A DNA stretch of 64,000 nucleotides, taken from CAZNXJ01 sp964577115. GTDB taxonomy: Bacteria > Planctomycetota > Planctomycetia > Pirellulales > Pirellulaceae. Within the stretch, counting starts at the first letter, position 1; the number at the start of each line of letters is the position of its first letter. Below are positions 53,250-62,194 of this stretch, one piece after another. The stretch covers positions 62,001-126,000 of the forward strand of contig CAZNXJ010000012.1 in the NCBI GenBank assembly GCA_964577115.1, read 5' to 3'. The notes below the pieces were generated by a model. It ran no database searches. It had not been told where the DNA came from and worked only from the letters and a program-made list of their open reading frames with translations. Made by a program: the position numbers and the translations under genes.

Positions 53250-54206
53250 TTGGAACGGAAGGATGCTGCGCGACGAGGATTTACTTTAGTCGAGCTACTA
53301 GTGGTGCTGGCGATCGTGACGCTGCTGGCGGCGATTCTCCTACCAGCAGTGCACTCGGTCCGCGAGTCCGCTCGGCGTATACGTTGTGCTCACAATCTCC
53401 AGCAGATTGGCGTGGCACTGCACAACTTTCACGCAACGTGGCGTCACTGTCCTCCCGGGGCGATTACGACCTCCACCTCACGCAAAGCAATGGCGACTCG
53501 GCGACGGCTCAACATTCCTGACGGAGTAACGCATAGTTGGGCGGTATTTCTGCTGCCGTATCTCGAGCAGCGGACGGTGCATGATCTTTATAACTTTCAG
53601 GTCGATTGGCGTGCGGCGGAGAACCAACAAGCACGCGAGCAGTGGCTGTCGGTATTCGGTTGCCCATCGGCTCCGGGACTCGAGCGGTGGGACGAGTTTC
53701 GCTCATCAACGTTTGGACCGATTCGCGCAGCGGCGAGCGACTATGGGGTGGATCACGCGATCGATACGCGCCTAAGCGGCCTGGGGCTGATTGACGAAGC
53801 GACAGCGAAACTGCCCGAAGGGATGATGCGCGCCGATGAAGTCAATTCGTTCGACGATGTGCTCGACGGCCTCTCCCAGACGATGTGGATATGCGAGGAC
53901 GCGGGGCGCCCGAAACGCTACGATCCTTGGCAGCGGGAAGGTGGCAGCCGAGTCCCTGGGGCGGCGTGGGCCGACAGCGAAAATGAATTCATTACCCACG
54001 GCACCACTCGCGATGGCAGTACTTCGCCGGGCCCATGCGCGGTGAATTGCTCGAATAATAACGAGATCTACGCCTTCCATCCGGCCGGGGCGCACTGCCT
54101 GTTCGGCGACGGAGCCGTGCGCCTGATCGCCGAGACCATCGACATTCGCATCGTAGGCCGAATGATTACGCGCGCTGCGCGCGAACCCGGAGCATTTCCG
54201 CCATGA
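53250..54206 (+). CDS. DUF1559 type IV pilin-like exported protein (TTG start)
   Basis: A 318-residue protein. TTG 53250 is supported by GGGAGG six bases upstream and gives the correct prepilin N-terminus (KDAARRGFTLVELLVVLAI), the cleavage/methylation motif of type IV pilins; earlier in-frame starts precede this and look artificial. The rest is the DUF1559 fold: NLQQIGVALHNFH, PYLEQRTVHDLYNF, ASDYGVDHAIDTR, and a C-terminal NEIYAFHPAGAHCLFGDGAVRLI. The family is multi-copy in planctomycete genomes and probably forms pseudopilus or surface fibres. Function unknown. Confidence 0.92.
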   Translation: MERKDAARRGFTLVELLVVLAIVTLLAAILLPAVHSVRESARRIRCAHNLQQIGVALHNFHATWRHCPPGAITTSTSRKAMATRRRLNIPDGVTHSWAVFLLPYLEQRTVHDLYNFQVDWRAAENQQAREQWLSVFGCPSAPGLERWDEFRSSTFGPIRAAASDYGVDHAIDTRLSGLGLIDEATAKLPEGMMRADEVNSFDDVLDGLSQTMWICEDAGRPKRYDPWQREGGSRVPGAAWADSENEFITHGTTRDGSTSPGPCAVNCSNNNEIYAFHPAGAHCLFGDGAVRLIAETIDIRIVGRMITRAAREPGAFPP

Positions 54207-54369
54207 TATTGCCCATGTGCGGTGGGATGATGCAAGTTTCGCGCGCCAGGCGAACGGTCTCGGTGCAGTAGCTACTGCGAAGCTCGCGATTCGCGGACCG
54301 AAAATCGGGCCCCCGATTTGAACGACGAGGCAGGCTCGGCCGCCGCGCACCGTCGCCTCGGCGCCGCGG

Positions 54370-54561
54370 CTATTCGCCGGGAAGCTCTTGCGCTTTGCGC
54401 CGTCCCAGCTCGATCGCGGCATCTTTCGTCGCGCACTGCTCGATAAACTCACCATCGATGCGCAGGCAGTAAGGCAGCGGGCTATGCGGAATGACGCTGA
54501 TCAGAACGCGTCGCCCGTTGATGGCTTCGCTGTAGACAACCGCGAGCGTTTCTTCCGCCAT
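54370..54561 (-). CDS. Small hypothetical protein, 63 aa
   Basis: From ATG 54561 with GAGGTG about ten bases upstream; starts at 54606 or 54639 are in frame. The sequence is beta-beta-alpha: TLAVVYSEAINGRRVLISVIP, LPYCLRIDGEFIEQCATKD and a helix AAIELGRRKAQELPG. It looks like a real small folded protein (balanced composition, hydrophobic alternation) but I cannot place it in a family. It is convergent with the DUF1559 gene. Confidence 0.55.
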   Translation of the reverse strand: MAEETLAVVYSEAINGRRVLISVIPHSPLPYCLRIDGEFIEQCATKDAAIELGRRKAQELPGE

Positions 54562-54899
54562 GGTGCATGCCACCTCAAATCGATTGCCAGTATTCGGATC
54601 CCACATTGCACGAACCGGACGAGCGCCTCTTGCGAGCAAAGTTGCCGAGCGGTTCGAACGCGTTTTATCCTACTGCGCGGCGGTGCCGCTGAAAATGTTC
54701 ACGCGTCGAGTTGCATTTCGGAAGCGAATTCTGTGCCCCGGCGCGTGAATTGCCGCACGGCCTACGGCCGGATGTCCATATCCGTAATGCGCCAAGGGAT
54801 TCGTAGGCGCACGGTTTCGAGGAGAGACGCGGCGTATGACAGCCGGCTAGAATGAGGAGAGGCTGACAAGAACGTTTCTTCGAGCCGAATGGGTGTGCC
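54562..54899. other. Intergenic region, no feature recognised
   Basis: A 338-base gap between the divergent small hypothetical gene and the thioredoxin-CcdA gene. TAGAATGAGGAGAGG near 54848 could be a -10 for the latter. No stem-loop or RNA gene recognised. Confidence 0.35.
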
Positions 54900-56567
54900 A
54901 TGGGTGCGGACTCGAGATTGCGGTTCTTTGCCGCGGGTCGTGTATGCGCGATTTTCTTTCTGGCAGCCCAACCGATACCCATACTTGCCGCGCAGGCGTC
55001 CGGCGAACGTTGTATCGCCGTCGAGTTCTACTATCGAAGTGGTGAAGAAGAAAGCGACCAGGCATTGAAAATCGTCCAGCGCGAACTGGGCGACCGGCGC
55101 GGTGTGCGGCTCGTCTCCATCGACTTGAAACAGAATCCTGAACGGGCCGACCGCGTTCGACAGATCGCGGATTTTTTCCAGCTCGATCCCGAAATGACGC
55201 CTCTGCTGTATGGAGCGAATCGAGCGATCCATGGGTATCGCGACGAGACGCAGTATGTGTCAGAAATCCGTCAGCTGACGCGCATGGAGGTGTTTGTCCG
55301 CGCGGGGTGCCCGCACTGTGCGCGCGCCAAGGAATTTCTCAAGGGAGTGGCTCAGCGATATCCCGGTGTGGAGATAGTTTATCGCGAAATCACGAGTGAC
55401 CCCGAGGCGGCTCAGCGCGTACAGCAGCTCGCTCGCCAATATCGCCAGGCGGCCGCCAGCGTACCGGTCTTCCACTTTTGCCGCCGGCTGATTGTCGGAT
55501 TTGACAGTGAAACGGGTACGGGACGGCGCGTCGAGGCGACACTGGAGCGGTGGTCACATCCCTGCCCCAAGGATGAGCAGTCTCGAACATCGCAAACGGG
55601 GGCACGATTGCGCCACGGCCAGGCCGCCCTGCTGGCCGTTATGGGGTGGACCACAGGTGGGTGGATCACGTTGCTGAGTCAGCCGAGCGAGTTCGACGAG
55701 AACGATGCGCCCGACGATCCACCACCGCTGCTGCCGCTGCCGGATGAGCTTGCCCCCTTGCCGCTTCCATCCCCTGAGGCAAGTTCGTCGGAATTACCCG
55801 TTGGGGATAGTGACGAGGATCTGTCTGACGCGTTCGAGATGCCCTGGATTGGGAGGCTGCGCGCGTCGGAAGTGGGGCTGCCCCTGTTTACCATCGCGAT
55901 TGGGCTCGTCGATGGTTTCAATCCGTGCGCGATGTGGGTGCTGCTTTTCTTGCTCTCGATCCTGGTCAACCTGCGGAGCCGGGCAAAGATTATTGCAGTT
56001 GCCGGGACGTTCGTCGTGATTAGCGGCCTTGTGTACTTTGCGTTCATGGCCGCCTGGCTGAGCGTTTTCGCGTGGATCAGCTTGCAGCGGCCGATCCAGA
56101 TCGCGCTGGGAATCCTGGCGGTGCTCGTGGGCGTCATTCACATCAAAGACTTCTTTGCCTTCAAACGCGGCATTACCCTTTCCATTCCCGAATCGGCCAA
56201 GCCAGGGATCTACGCGCGCGTGCGGAAGATCGTAACGGCAGAGAATCTGACAGGAGCCGTGGTGGGCGCGAGCGTCCTGGCCGTGATGGTGAACTTCCTC
56301 GAGCTGCTGTGTACGGCAGGATTGCCCGCGCTGTACACGGGAATCCTGGCGAGTCGCAACTTGCCGCCGTGGCAGAACTATTCGTACCTGCTGCTCTACA
56401 ACCTCGCGTACATGTTCGACGACGCGCTGATGGTCACCGCCGTTGTCGTGACGCTCAATAAGACAAAGCTCCAAGAGCGGCACGGCCGCGTTCTCAAGCT
56501 CGTTGGCGGCGCGTTCATCTTCGTGCTCGGCGCCGTAATGCTCTTCCGGCCCGAATGGCTTGTTTAG
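54900..56567 (+). CDS. Thioredoxin/glutaredoxin-CcdA fusion membrane protein
   Basis: A 555-residue fusion. A signal segment (residues 14-32) is followed by a domain lacking cysteine pairs, then a glutaredoxin-like domain with EVFVRAGCPHCARAKEFL (Cys137 and Cys140). A long acidic, Pro-rich linker (~265-325) leads to a polytopic CcdA/DsbD-type domain: GLVDGFNPCAMWVLLFLLS (Cys), VVISGLVYFAFMAAWL, GVIHIKDFFAFKRG, VMVNFLELLCTAGLPALYTGI (Cys) and LLYNLAYMFDDALM. The membrane part would carry electrons from the cytoplasm to the exported CxxC domain. It resembles DsbD-type reductases, but in a different order. Confidence 0.88.
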   Translation: MGADSRLRFFAAGRVCAIFFLAAQPIPILAAQASGERCIAVEFYYRSGEEESDQALKIVQRELGDRRGVRLVSIDLKQNPERADRVRQIADFFQLDPEMTPLLYGANRAIHGYRDETQYVSEIRQLTRMEVFVRAGCPHCARAKEFLKGVAQRYPGVEIVYREITSDPEAAQRVQQLARQYRQAAASVPVFHFCRRLIVGFDSETGTGRRVEATLERWSHPCPKDEQSRTSQTGARLRHGQAALLAVMGWTTGGWITLLSQPSEFDENDAPDDPPPLLPLPDELAPLPLPSPEASSSELPVGDSDEDLSDAFEMPWIGRLRASEVGLPLFTIAIGLVDGFNPCAMWVLLFLLSILVNLRSRAKIIAVAGTFVVISGLVYFAFMAAWLSVFAWISLQRPIQIALGILAVLVGVIHIKDFFAFKRGITLSIPESAKPGIYARVRKIVTAENLTGAVVGASVLAVMVNFLELLCTAGLPALYTGILASRNLPPWQNYSYLLLYNLAYMFDDALMVTAVVVTLNKTKLQERHGRVLKLVGGAFIFVLGAVMLFRPEWLV

Positions 56568-56683
56568 GCGGAGAGGGCAAGGGGGCAAAGGAGGGGATAG
56601 CAGGGGCGCCATCGCGCGCCTTCGCGACTGTGGAGCGCGGCGCTGGATGCGCGAGGGAGACATGGAAGGTGGATTTTGGCCAA

Positions 56684-56758
56684 TCGGGGCGGAGGGATTC
56701 GAACCCCCGACTTCCTGGTCCCAAACCAGGCGCGCTAGCCAGACTGCGCTACGCCCCG
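56684..56758 (-). tRNA. tRNA-Pro (anticodon TGG)
   Basis: On the minus strand all arms fold: acceptor CGGGGCG with CGCCCCG, D-stem GCGC with GCGC, anticodon stem CCTGG with CCAGG and a seven-base loop TTTGGGA giving anticodon TGG (reads CCA, proline), T-loop GTTCGAAT. No CCA tail is encoded. The discriminator is A. Confidence 0.93.
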
Positions 56759-56903
56759 CACGAAGCCGGCCGATGGGCCGGTCGCGAATTCCCAATGCTA
56801 ACTCGTGTACGAAATTCTGACAATGACGCACCTGCCTGCCGCAGTGGATCCCTCTGCGGGAGGGGCGGCGAGTGGTGCGATCCGCTCCGCGATGACAGCG
56901 TCG

Positions 56904-57911
56904 CTATGCGCTGTGGCGCTGACTCTCAGACCGCTGATCGGTCATCGCTTCCCACAACCGCTCGAACTCCTCGTGATTCGCAAAATGGATCACGAACCGG
57001 CCCCGCCCGGTACTGGTTTGCTTGATCTCGACTTTCGTTCCAAGCACAACGCGGAGCTGCTGTTCGAGTGACAACAATTGATCGCTCTTGGTTCGCTTCC
57101 GCTTGAGAGGCGAGGAAGGCTCCGGGGCTCCGTCCTCGTGGAGAATCCGCTCCTGCACGAGCCGCTCGGTGTCTCGGACGCTCCATCCTTCCGCGAGGAT
57201 GCGTCGGCAGAACTCGCGCTGGAGCTGTTCGTCACCCAGTGGCAAGAGTGCGCGCGCGTGACCGGCCGACAGTTGATCGTTCCGCAGGCAGTCCATCACG
57301 TCCTGCGGCAGCTCGAGGAGACGGATCAGGTTGGCGATCGTTGAGCGGTCGATCTTCAGACGCTTTGCCAGGTCTTCCTGTGTGCAGCGGTGTTCGTCGA
57401 GGTAGCGTTTGAACGACAACGCCTTTTCGATGGCGTTCAGATCCTTGCGCTGGAGGTTCTCGACGATGGCCAGCTCGGCCACCAACCGATCGTCGGCGTC
57501 CCTTAGCTGCGCGGGAACCGTGGTCCAACCGGCTTTGATGGCGGCTCGCAACCGCCGCTCGCCGGAGATCAGCTGATAACGATCCCCCATCTTCCGGACG
57601 AGGATCGGTTGCAGCATCTGATGCGATTTGAGACTTTCCGCAAGCGAGGCAATTTCCTCTTCGCGGAACTCCCGGCGCGGCTGGAACGGGTTTTCGTCGA
57701 TCTCGTCGACGCGTAGCTGGAGCAGCCTTTCGCCGGTTGCCTCGTCGCTCGCATCCGGCTCCTCCGCATGCAGCCGCAATGTCGGCTTGCCTTCCGGATC
57801 CGGCCGAACGGCCGCCGGTCGGACGACGCCGTCCTGCTCGCCGCCCGCCAACTCGTCCGGCGTGCCAAGCAAGGCTGCGAGGCCTCGCCCCAGTCGTCTA
57901 TCCTTGGTCAC
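56904..57911 (-). CDS. parB: Chromosome-partitioning protein ParB
   Basis: 335 residues starting at GTG 57911 with GGAGG eight bases upstream; this codon lies inside the end of parA (14-base overlap). N-terminal RRLGRGLAALLG (ParA-stimulating motif), then VDEIDENPFQPRREF, SGERRLRAAIKAGW (CTPase/box II motif), LAIVENLQRKDLNAIEKA, HTH segment TQEDLAKRLKIDRSTIANLIRLL, and a dimerisation end. ParB binds parS DNA, clamps and spreads using CTP and activates ParA. Works with parA upstream and parS-like sites beyond it. Confidence 0.96.
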   Translation of the reverse strand: MTKDRRLGRGLAALLGTPDELAGGEQDGVVRPAAVRPDPEGKPTLRLHAEEPDASDEATGERLLQLRVDEIDENPFQPRREFREEEIASLAESLKSHQMLQPILVRKMGDRYQLISGERRLRAAIKAGWTTVPAQLRDADDRLVAELAIVENLQRKDLNAIEKALSFKRYLDEHRCTQEDLAKRLKIDRSTIANLIRLLELPQDVMDCLRNDQLSAGHARALLPLGDEQLQREFCRRILAEGWSVRDTERLVQERILHEDGAPEPSSPLKRKRTKSDQLLSLEQQLRVVLGTKVEIKQTSTGRGRFVIHFANHEEFERLWEAMTDQRSESQRHSA

Positions 57912-58653
57912 GATCCAGCACCTCCATGCAAAGCTCAATATAAGCCCGTGCTCCCCGGGCACGGGGCGAATAATCCAGAACTGATAACCCGTGGCTGGGT
58001 GCTTCGGAAACCGCCACGTCGCGCGGCACGACCGTGTCGAACACGATCTCGCCGAAGAACTCCCGCACCTCCTTCTCGACCTCGCGCGTCAATTCGAGGC
58101 GGTGATCGTACATGGTCATGACAATCCCGCCGAACTCCAGACGCCCAGGATCCTGCCGCATCACGTCTCGGATGACGTGGATCATCTGCGTCAGCCCTTC
58201 CATCGCGAAGTACTCGCACTGGATCGGCATCAGCACTTCCGTCGACGCCGTCAGCGCGGCTCGGGTTAGCGATCCGAGCGACGGAGGGCAATCGATCAGC
58301 ACGAAGTCGTAGCCTCCGAGTTCCGTGCGTAGATGGCTGCGCAGTAGTGTTGCATCGCTTTCGCCGGCTCGGACTAGTGACTCGACGTCCTGAAAGCTGC
58401 GGCTTCCCGGCAGCAGATAAAGCCCGGTCGTTCGTGTCGCCCGGATCCCTTCGGCAAGCGGCGCTTTGCTGAGCAACAGATGTCTCTCCGAAGGAGACTC
58501 GCCCAGGCCGCTGGTCGCATTGCACTGCGGATCGAGATCGATGAGCAGCGTGCGGCATCCCGACTTGGCGAGGCCCGTGGCCAGGTTCAGAGCCGTGGTA
58601 GTCTTGCCGACGCCTCCCTTCTGATTCGCGACGCACAGAATGCGATTCACCAC
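57898..58653 (-). CDS. parA: Chromosome-partitioning ATPase ParA
   Basis: 251 residues; start GTG 58653 after GGAGGCGAGG (a second GTG follows at once). The deviant Walker A is intact: CVANQKGGVGKTTTALNL; also LLIDLDPQCNATSGLG (A'), FVLIDCPPSLGSLTRAAL (Walker B region), and PIQCEYFAMEGLTQ. Length is normal for a chromosomal Soj/ParA without the N-terminal DNA-binding domain. The ATPase forms a nucleoid-bound gradient that moves ParB-parS complexes. The parAB pair is usually close to the replication origin, though no dnaA/gyrB is in the window. Confidence 0.97.
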   Translation of the reverse strand: MVNRILCVANQKGGVGKTTTALNLATGLAKSGCRTLLIDLDPQCNATSGLGESPSERHLLLSKAPLAEGIRATRTTGLYLLPGSRSFQDVESLVRAGESDATLLRSHLRTELGGYDFVLIDCPPSLGSLTRAALTASTEVLMPIQCEYFAMEGLTQMIHVIRDVMRQDPGRLEFGGIVMTMYDHRLELTREVEKEVREFFGEIVFDTVVPRDVAVSEAPSHGLSVLDYSPRARGARAYIELCMEVLDRDQG

Positions 58654-58886
58654 CCTCGCCTCCGTGCAAGTGGTGTTTCAAGAGGTCCGCGTACTGAACG
58701 GCGTGGTGCGCAGGCGCGCTCGCCCCGTCACCGGGACTCCCTAGGAAGCCGGTCACGCTGCGAGTGCGAGGATCATCGCGCGCAAGCCATGTCTCGCCGA
58801 TTGTCCTTCGTCGACGGCGGACAGCGCGGTCGAACGAAGTTCGCGCCGATTGTAGCGAGGCCGCGCGAGGTCGCGAATCCCAAATT

Positions 58887-58916
58887 CGCGGAGCGTTTCA
58901 TGAGAAACGCTCCGCG
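58887..58916. repeat. Perfect 13-bp inverted repeat upstream of parA
   Basis: CGCGGAGCGTTTC (58887-58899) and its exact complement (58904-58916) flank ATGA. The inner 16 bases, CGTTTCATGAGAAACG, match 12 of 16 positions of the parS consensus (TGTTTCACGTGAAACA). No T-run follows, so it does not look like a terminator. Confidence 0.75.
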
Positions 58917-58945
58917 TTCACCGAACCTCCCATACCCTGCGAACC

Positions 58946-58961
58946 GGTTCCACGTGAAACT
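58946..58961 (+). promoter_or_regulatory. parS-like ParB-binding site
   Basis: GGTTCCACGTGAAACT matches the conserved parS palindrome at 13 of 16 positions, with the CACGTG centre and the right half nearly complete. It lies about 290 bases upstream of parA, a normal position for a chromosomal parS. Confidence 0.65.
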
Positions 58962-59015
58962 CGGTAAACCTAACAAGGCCGGCAGATTCACCAATGGCGC
59001 TCGGAATGAGGCGGA

Positions 59016-60332
59016 CTATTCGAGTGGGTTGAGCACCAGGCCGCTCAGCAGCTTGGGATAGAAGTAGGTGCTCTTCGCCGGCATGCGCTCGCCCGCCTCA
59101 CTGATCAAGCGAATGTGATCGATTGTGGCCGGCATCACGAGGGCGGCCAGCGGGAAGTCCGTCCCATCGTCATCGCCCTGCGTCAGCCCTTGGATGACCT
59201 CGTCGACCAGATGCACGTACTTCGCTTTCGGCAGGTCACGTGCTCCTAGCAGCGTCTCGATGATCAGCCGGTGCAGGATGGCGACGCCGAGTCCGCACCA
59301 ATCCGGCGTGTGTTCGGAGGCAACTTCGCGCATCCGTTCGCGGCCTTCTGACGTGATCCTCGCAAGGACCCAGCGCTGATCCTGGCCGGCATACAGCGCG
59401 ATCTGCCCCTGCTCGCCCTCTTGCTCGATCTGCTTCCAAAGAACTTCTGCCAGGTCGGCACCTTCGCCGGCCACGCGTGAGTCGAACAGCCCGCCGAGCT
59501 TCTCGATGAGCGTCTGCGAACTGATGGGAGGCAGGCCGCGGAACAACCGGTGCGTCGGCAGCACGATCATGCCCGGATCGCTCATGCTCACGAGCATAGT
59601 GAGCACAAAATTGGCGGGATGGTTGTCGTCGAGGTTACCGGCCGCTCGTAGCTGTTCGCGATAGTTCAGCGCCGTCTCGTACCGGTGGTGACCGTCGGCG
59701 ATGAACAGCGGCTTGCCGGAGACAAAGGATGCGAGCCGCGAGATCAGGGCGACGTCCGTGACGGGCCACAGGCGATGCACCACCCCGAGATGATCCACGG
59801 CCTCGAGCGGCGTCTGCCCTGAGGTGGCCTCGTCGAGAAGCTGCTGCGCCTCATTGTCGGCGTCCGGATAGAGCCCGAAGATCTGGCTCAGATTCGCCTT
59901 GCAGGCCTGAGTCAGCTTGAGACGGTCCTCCTTGGCCGATGCGTGCGTTTCCTCGTGCGGGAAGATCTTGCCCTCGCCGAACGGTTCCAGCCGCACCCGC
60001 GCCATGAAACCCCGCCGGACGAAATGCTGGCCGGCATAGTCGAACGCCTGGTAGTAGGCGTAAATGGCCGGATCGCCCTCGGTCTGCAAGACGCCCTCGC
60101 GCCGCCAGTTGCGCAGAAACTTCGCGGCTCGCGTGTAGCGGTTGCTTGACTCGTCGTCGCCCGGCTCGTCGCGATTCAAAATCAACCGGATGACGTTCGC
60201 AGGATGCTTCTTGTAGAGAGCATCCTGGAGCTCGGGATCAATTACATCGTACGGCGGAGCCACCACGTTGCTCAGTTCGCCCACGTGTCCCAAGTCGTAA
60301 CGCAATCCGCGAAAAGCCTGAATCTCGGGCAT
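59016..60332 (-). CDS. DUF1015-family protein
   Basis: 438 residues from ATG 60332 (MPEIQAFRGLRYDLGHVG, the standard beginning); upstream in-frame sequence is Arg/Pro-rich and not part of the gene. Family hallmarks are present: VVAPPYDVI, FPHEETHASAKEDRLKL, LFIADGHHRYETALNYRE, FVLTMLVSMSDPGMIVLPTHRL, and AGERMPAKSTYFYPKLLSGL. The family is widespread, soluble and of unknown function; the conserved HHR and metal-like residues suggest an enzyme. It lies beyond the parS-like sites, transcribed toward parAB. Confidence 0.93.
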   Translation of the reverse strand: MPEIQAFRGLRYDLGHVGELSNVVAPPYDVIDPELQDALYKKHPANVIRLILNRDEPGDDESSNRYTRAAKFLRNWRREGVLQTEGDPAIYAYYQAFDYAGQHFVRRGFMARVRLEPFGEGKIFPHEETHASAKEDRLKLTQACKANLSQIFGLYPDADNEAQQLLDEATSGQTPLEAVDHLGVVHRLWPVTDVALISRLASFVSGKPLFIADGHHRYETALNYREQLRAAGNLDDNHPANFVLTMLVSMSDPGMIVLPTHRLFRGLPPISSQTLIEKLGGLFDSRVAGEGADLAEVLWKQIEQEGEQGQIALYAGQDQRWVLARITSEGRERMREVASEHTPDWCGLGVAILHRLIIETLLGARDLPKAKYVHLVDEVIQGLTQGDDDGTDFPLAALVMPATIDHIRLISEAGERMPAKSTYFYPKLLSGLVLNPLE

Positions 60333-60693
60333 GTCTTCGAAATCCTGTAGTTGCGCGGCGGATGTCACGCCGCCGCCCCGGGAGGACAGGCACACCGGGT
60401 CCGGCGTACCCAATGACCGCGCGCCGTACCTACACTCCGCCTGCACGACCGAAGCGCCGAACGGCACTGATGTTTCCAAGCTGTAGCGTATCGAGTGCGG
60501 GCCAATCGAGAAATGCCCCGCCCGCGCATGATCCGCCGGATTCGGGGTGTCGGATTGCTGTCGCGCGGAATTTGGGCCCCGCCGTGTGTTCGGGCGGCCG
60601 GGCGACGCAACGAAAAAGGCGGGCGCGTGCTCGGCAGCACGCTCCCGCCTGTTGTCTTGCCTGCGCTCCGCCGATATCCGGCGGCAGCTTCGC
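60333..60693. other. Intergenic region between the DUF1015 gene and ahcY
   Basis: A 361-base gap on the minus strand downstream of ahcY. It holds the ahcY terminator; between it and the DUF1015 start no gene or clear promoter was seen. Confidence 0.5.
60613..60650 (-). terminator. Strong Rho-independent terminator of ahcY
   Basis: On the minus strand AGGCGGG and GCGTGCT, separated by one mismatch, pair with AGCACGC and CCCGCCT around a GCCG loop (60617-60650), followed by TTTTT. It lies 43 bases after the ahcY stop. Confidence 0.92.
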
Positions 60694-62016
60694 TTAGTAG
60701 CGGTAGTTTTCCGGCTTGTACGGACCCTCGACCGGGACGCCAATGTACTCCGCCTGCTCCGGCGTCAGCTTGGTGAGCTTCACGCCGAGCTTGTCGAGGT
60801 GGAGCCGAGCGACTTCCTCGTCGAGGTGCTTCGGCAGTACGTGCACCCCGACTTCGAACTTCTCGGGTTCGGTCCACAGCGCGATCTGCGCCAGGACCTG
60901 GTTCGTGAACGAGGTGGACATGACGAACGACGGATGACCGGTGGCACATCCCAGATTCACGAGCCGCCCTTGAGCGAGCACGATGATCGACTTTCCGTCC
61001 GGGAACGTATAGCGGTCGACCTGCGGCTTGATTTCCTGACGCTTCACGTCCTTCTGCTGATTGAGCCACGCCATGTCGATCTCGAGATCGAAGTGGCCGA
61101 TGTTGCAGACGATCGCATCGTTCGGCATCGCCAGCATGTGTTCGCCGCGGATGATGTCGCGGTTGCCGGTGGCAGTGACGAAGATGTTGCCGCGTGGTGC
61201 GGCCTCTTCCATCGTCGTGACTTCGAAGCCCTCCATCGCCGCTTGCAGCGCGTTGATCGGGTCGATTTCCGTGACGATCACTCGCGCCCCATAACGTTGC
61301 ATCGACTGGGCGCATCCCTTGCCAACGTCGCCATAGCCGCAGACGACGACCGTCTTGCCGGCGATCATCACGTCGGTCGCACGCTTGATCCCGTCTGCGA
61401 GCGACTCGCGGCAGCCGTAGAGATTGTCAAACTTGCTCTTGGTCACCGAGTCGTTGACGTTGATCGCGGGAACCCGCAGCGTCCCCTTTTTCATCATCTT
61501 GCGGAGCTCTTTGACGCCCGTGGTCGTCTCTTCGGAGAGCCCCTTGATGCCGGGCAGAAGTTCCGGAAAGCGATTATGGACGACGGCGGTCAGGTCGCCA
61601 CCATCATCGAGAATCATGTTCAGCGGTTGGCCATCCGGGAAGAAGAGGGTCTGTTCAATGCACCAGTAAAATTCTTCCTCGGTCATCCCCTTCCAGGCGT
61701 AAACCGGCACACCGCGTTGGGCGATGGCCGCAGCGGCCTGGTCCTGGGTCGAAAAGATGTTGCAGCTGCTCCAGGTGACTTCCGCACCGAGTTCAAGGAG
61801 TGTTTCGATGAGCACGGCGGTCTGGATGGTCATATGCAGACAGCCGGCGATACGTGCTCCCTTCAGCGGCTTCGACGGACCGTACTTTTCGCGCAAAGCC
61901 ATCAGGCCGGGCATTTCATTCTCGGCCAGCATGATCTCGCGGCGGCCAAGATCGGCCAAACCAATGTCCTTGACCTTGTACGGCAGACGCTTTGATTGCA
62001 CCTCGGCTTGAGCCAC
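60694..62016 (-). CDS. ahcY: Adenosylhomocysteinase (S-adenosyl-L-homocysteine hydrolase)
   Basis: About 440 residues. GTG 62016 is chosen because GAGGAG lies nine bases upstream; ATG 62025 would touch the SD directly. Splits S-adenosylhomocysteine to homocysteine and adenosine using tightly bound NAD. Typical segments: LPYKVKDIGLADLGRREI, CLHMTIQTAVLIETL, WSSCNIFSTQDQAAAAI, FPDGQPLNMILDDGGDLT, NVNDSVTKSKFDNLYGCRESL, VVCGYGDVGKGCAQSM (NAD-binding), HFDLEIDMAWL and LVNLGCATGHPSFVMS. The C-terminal PYKPENYRY carries the Lys/Tyr pair that closes the partner subunit's NAD site. Confidence 0.97.
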   Translation of the reverse strand: MAQAEVQSKRLPYKVKDIGLADLGRREIMLAENEMPGLMALREKYGPSKPLKGARIAGCLHMTIQTAVLIETLLELGAEVTWSSCNIFSTQDQAAAAIAQRGVPVYAWKGMTEEEFYWCIEQTLFFPDGQPLNMILDDGGDLTAVVHNRFPELLPGIKGLSEETTTGVKELRKMMKKGTLRVPAINVNDSVTKSKFDNLYGCRESLADGIKRATDVMIAGKTVVVCGYGDVGKGCAQSMQRYGARVIVTEIDPINALQAAMEGFEVTTMEEAAPRGNIFVTATGNRDIIRGEHMLAMPNDAIVCNIGHFDLEIDMAWLNQQKDVKRQEIKPQVDRYTFPDGKSIIVLAQGRLVNLGCATGHPSFVMSTSFTNQVLAQIALWTEPEKFEVGVHVLPKHLDEEVARLHLDKLGVKLTKLTPEQAEYIGVPVEGPYKPENYRY

Positions 62017-62194
62017 GATGATCATCTCCTCATTCGGGCGACGGCGTCCAAGATGCCCTCGCCGGATTATGAATCACTACCAACTTGTCACTTGTCCATC
62101 GCCGACACACGTTGGCTCGCCGGCGTAAATCACTCGTTCGACGCATATCTTGCCACCCAAGTATGACGGGGCCTTGAGGACCTCGCAAGGCGAC

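Larger units (their letters stand above)
58654..59015. other. parA upstream region holding parS-like palindromes
   Basis: This 362-base gap between parA and the DUF1015 gene contains no reading frame of note. Near the middle are two palindromic elements reported separately. The promoter of parAB should lie here, but no standard box was found. Confidence 0.5.

Noticed and set aside
55794..56831. 345-residue minus frame
   Set aside because: His/Gln/Arg-rich shadow of the CcdA part that also crosses the tRNA.
60547..61995. 482-residue plus frame
   Set aside because: Antisense to ahcY, which has every expected family motif.
62017..62194. S-adenosylhomocysteine riboswitch upstream of ahcY
   Set aside because: The known GAGG/GCAGC core elements of the SAH aptamer could not be found in the leader.
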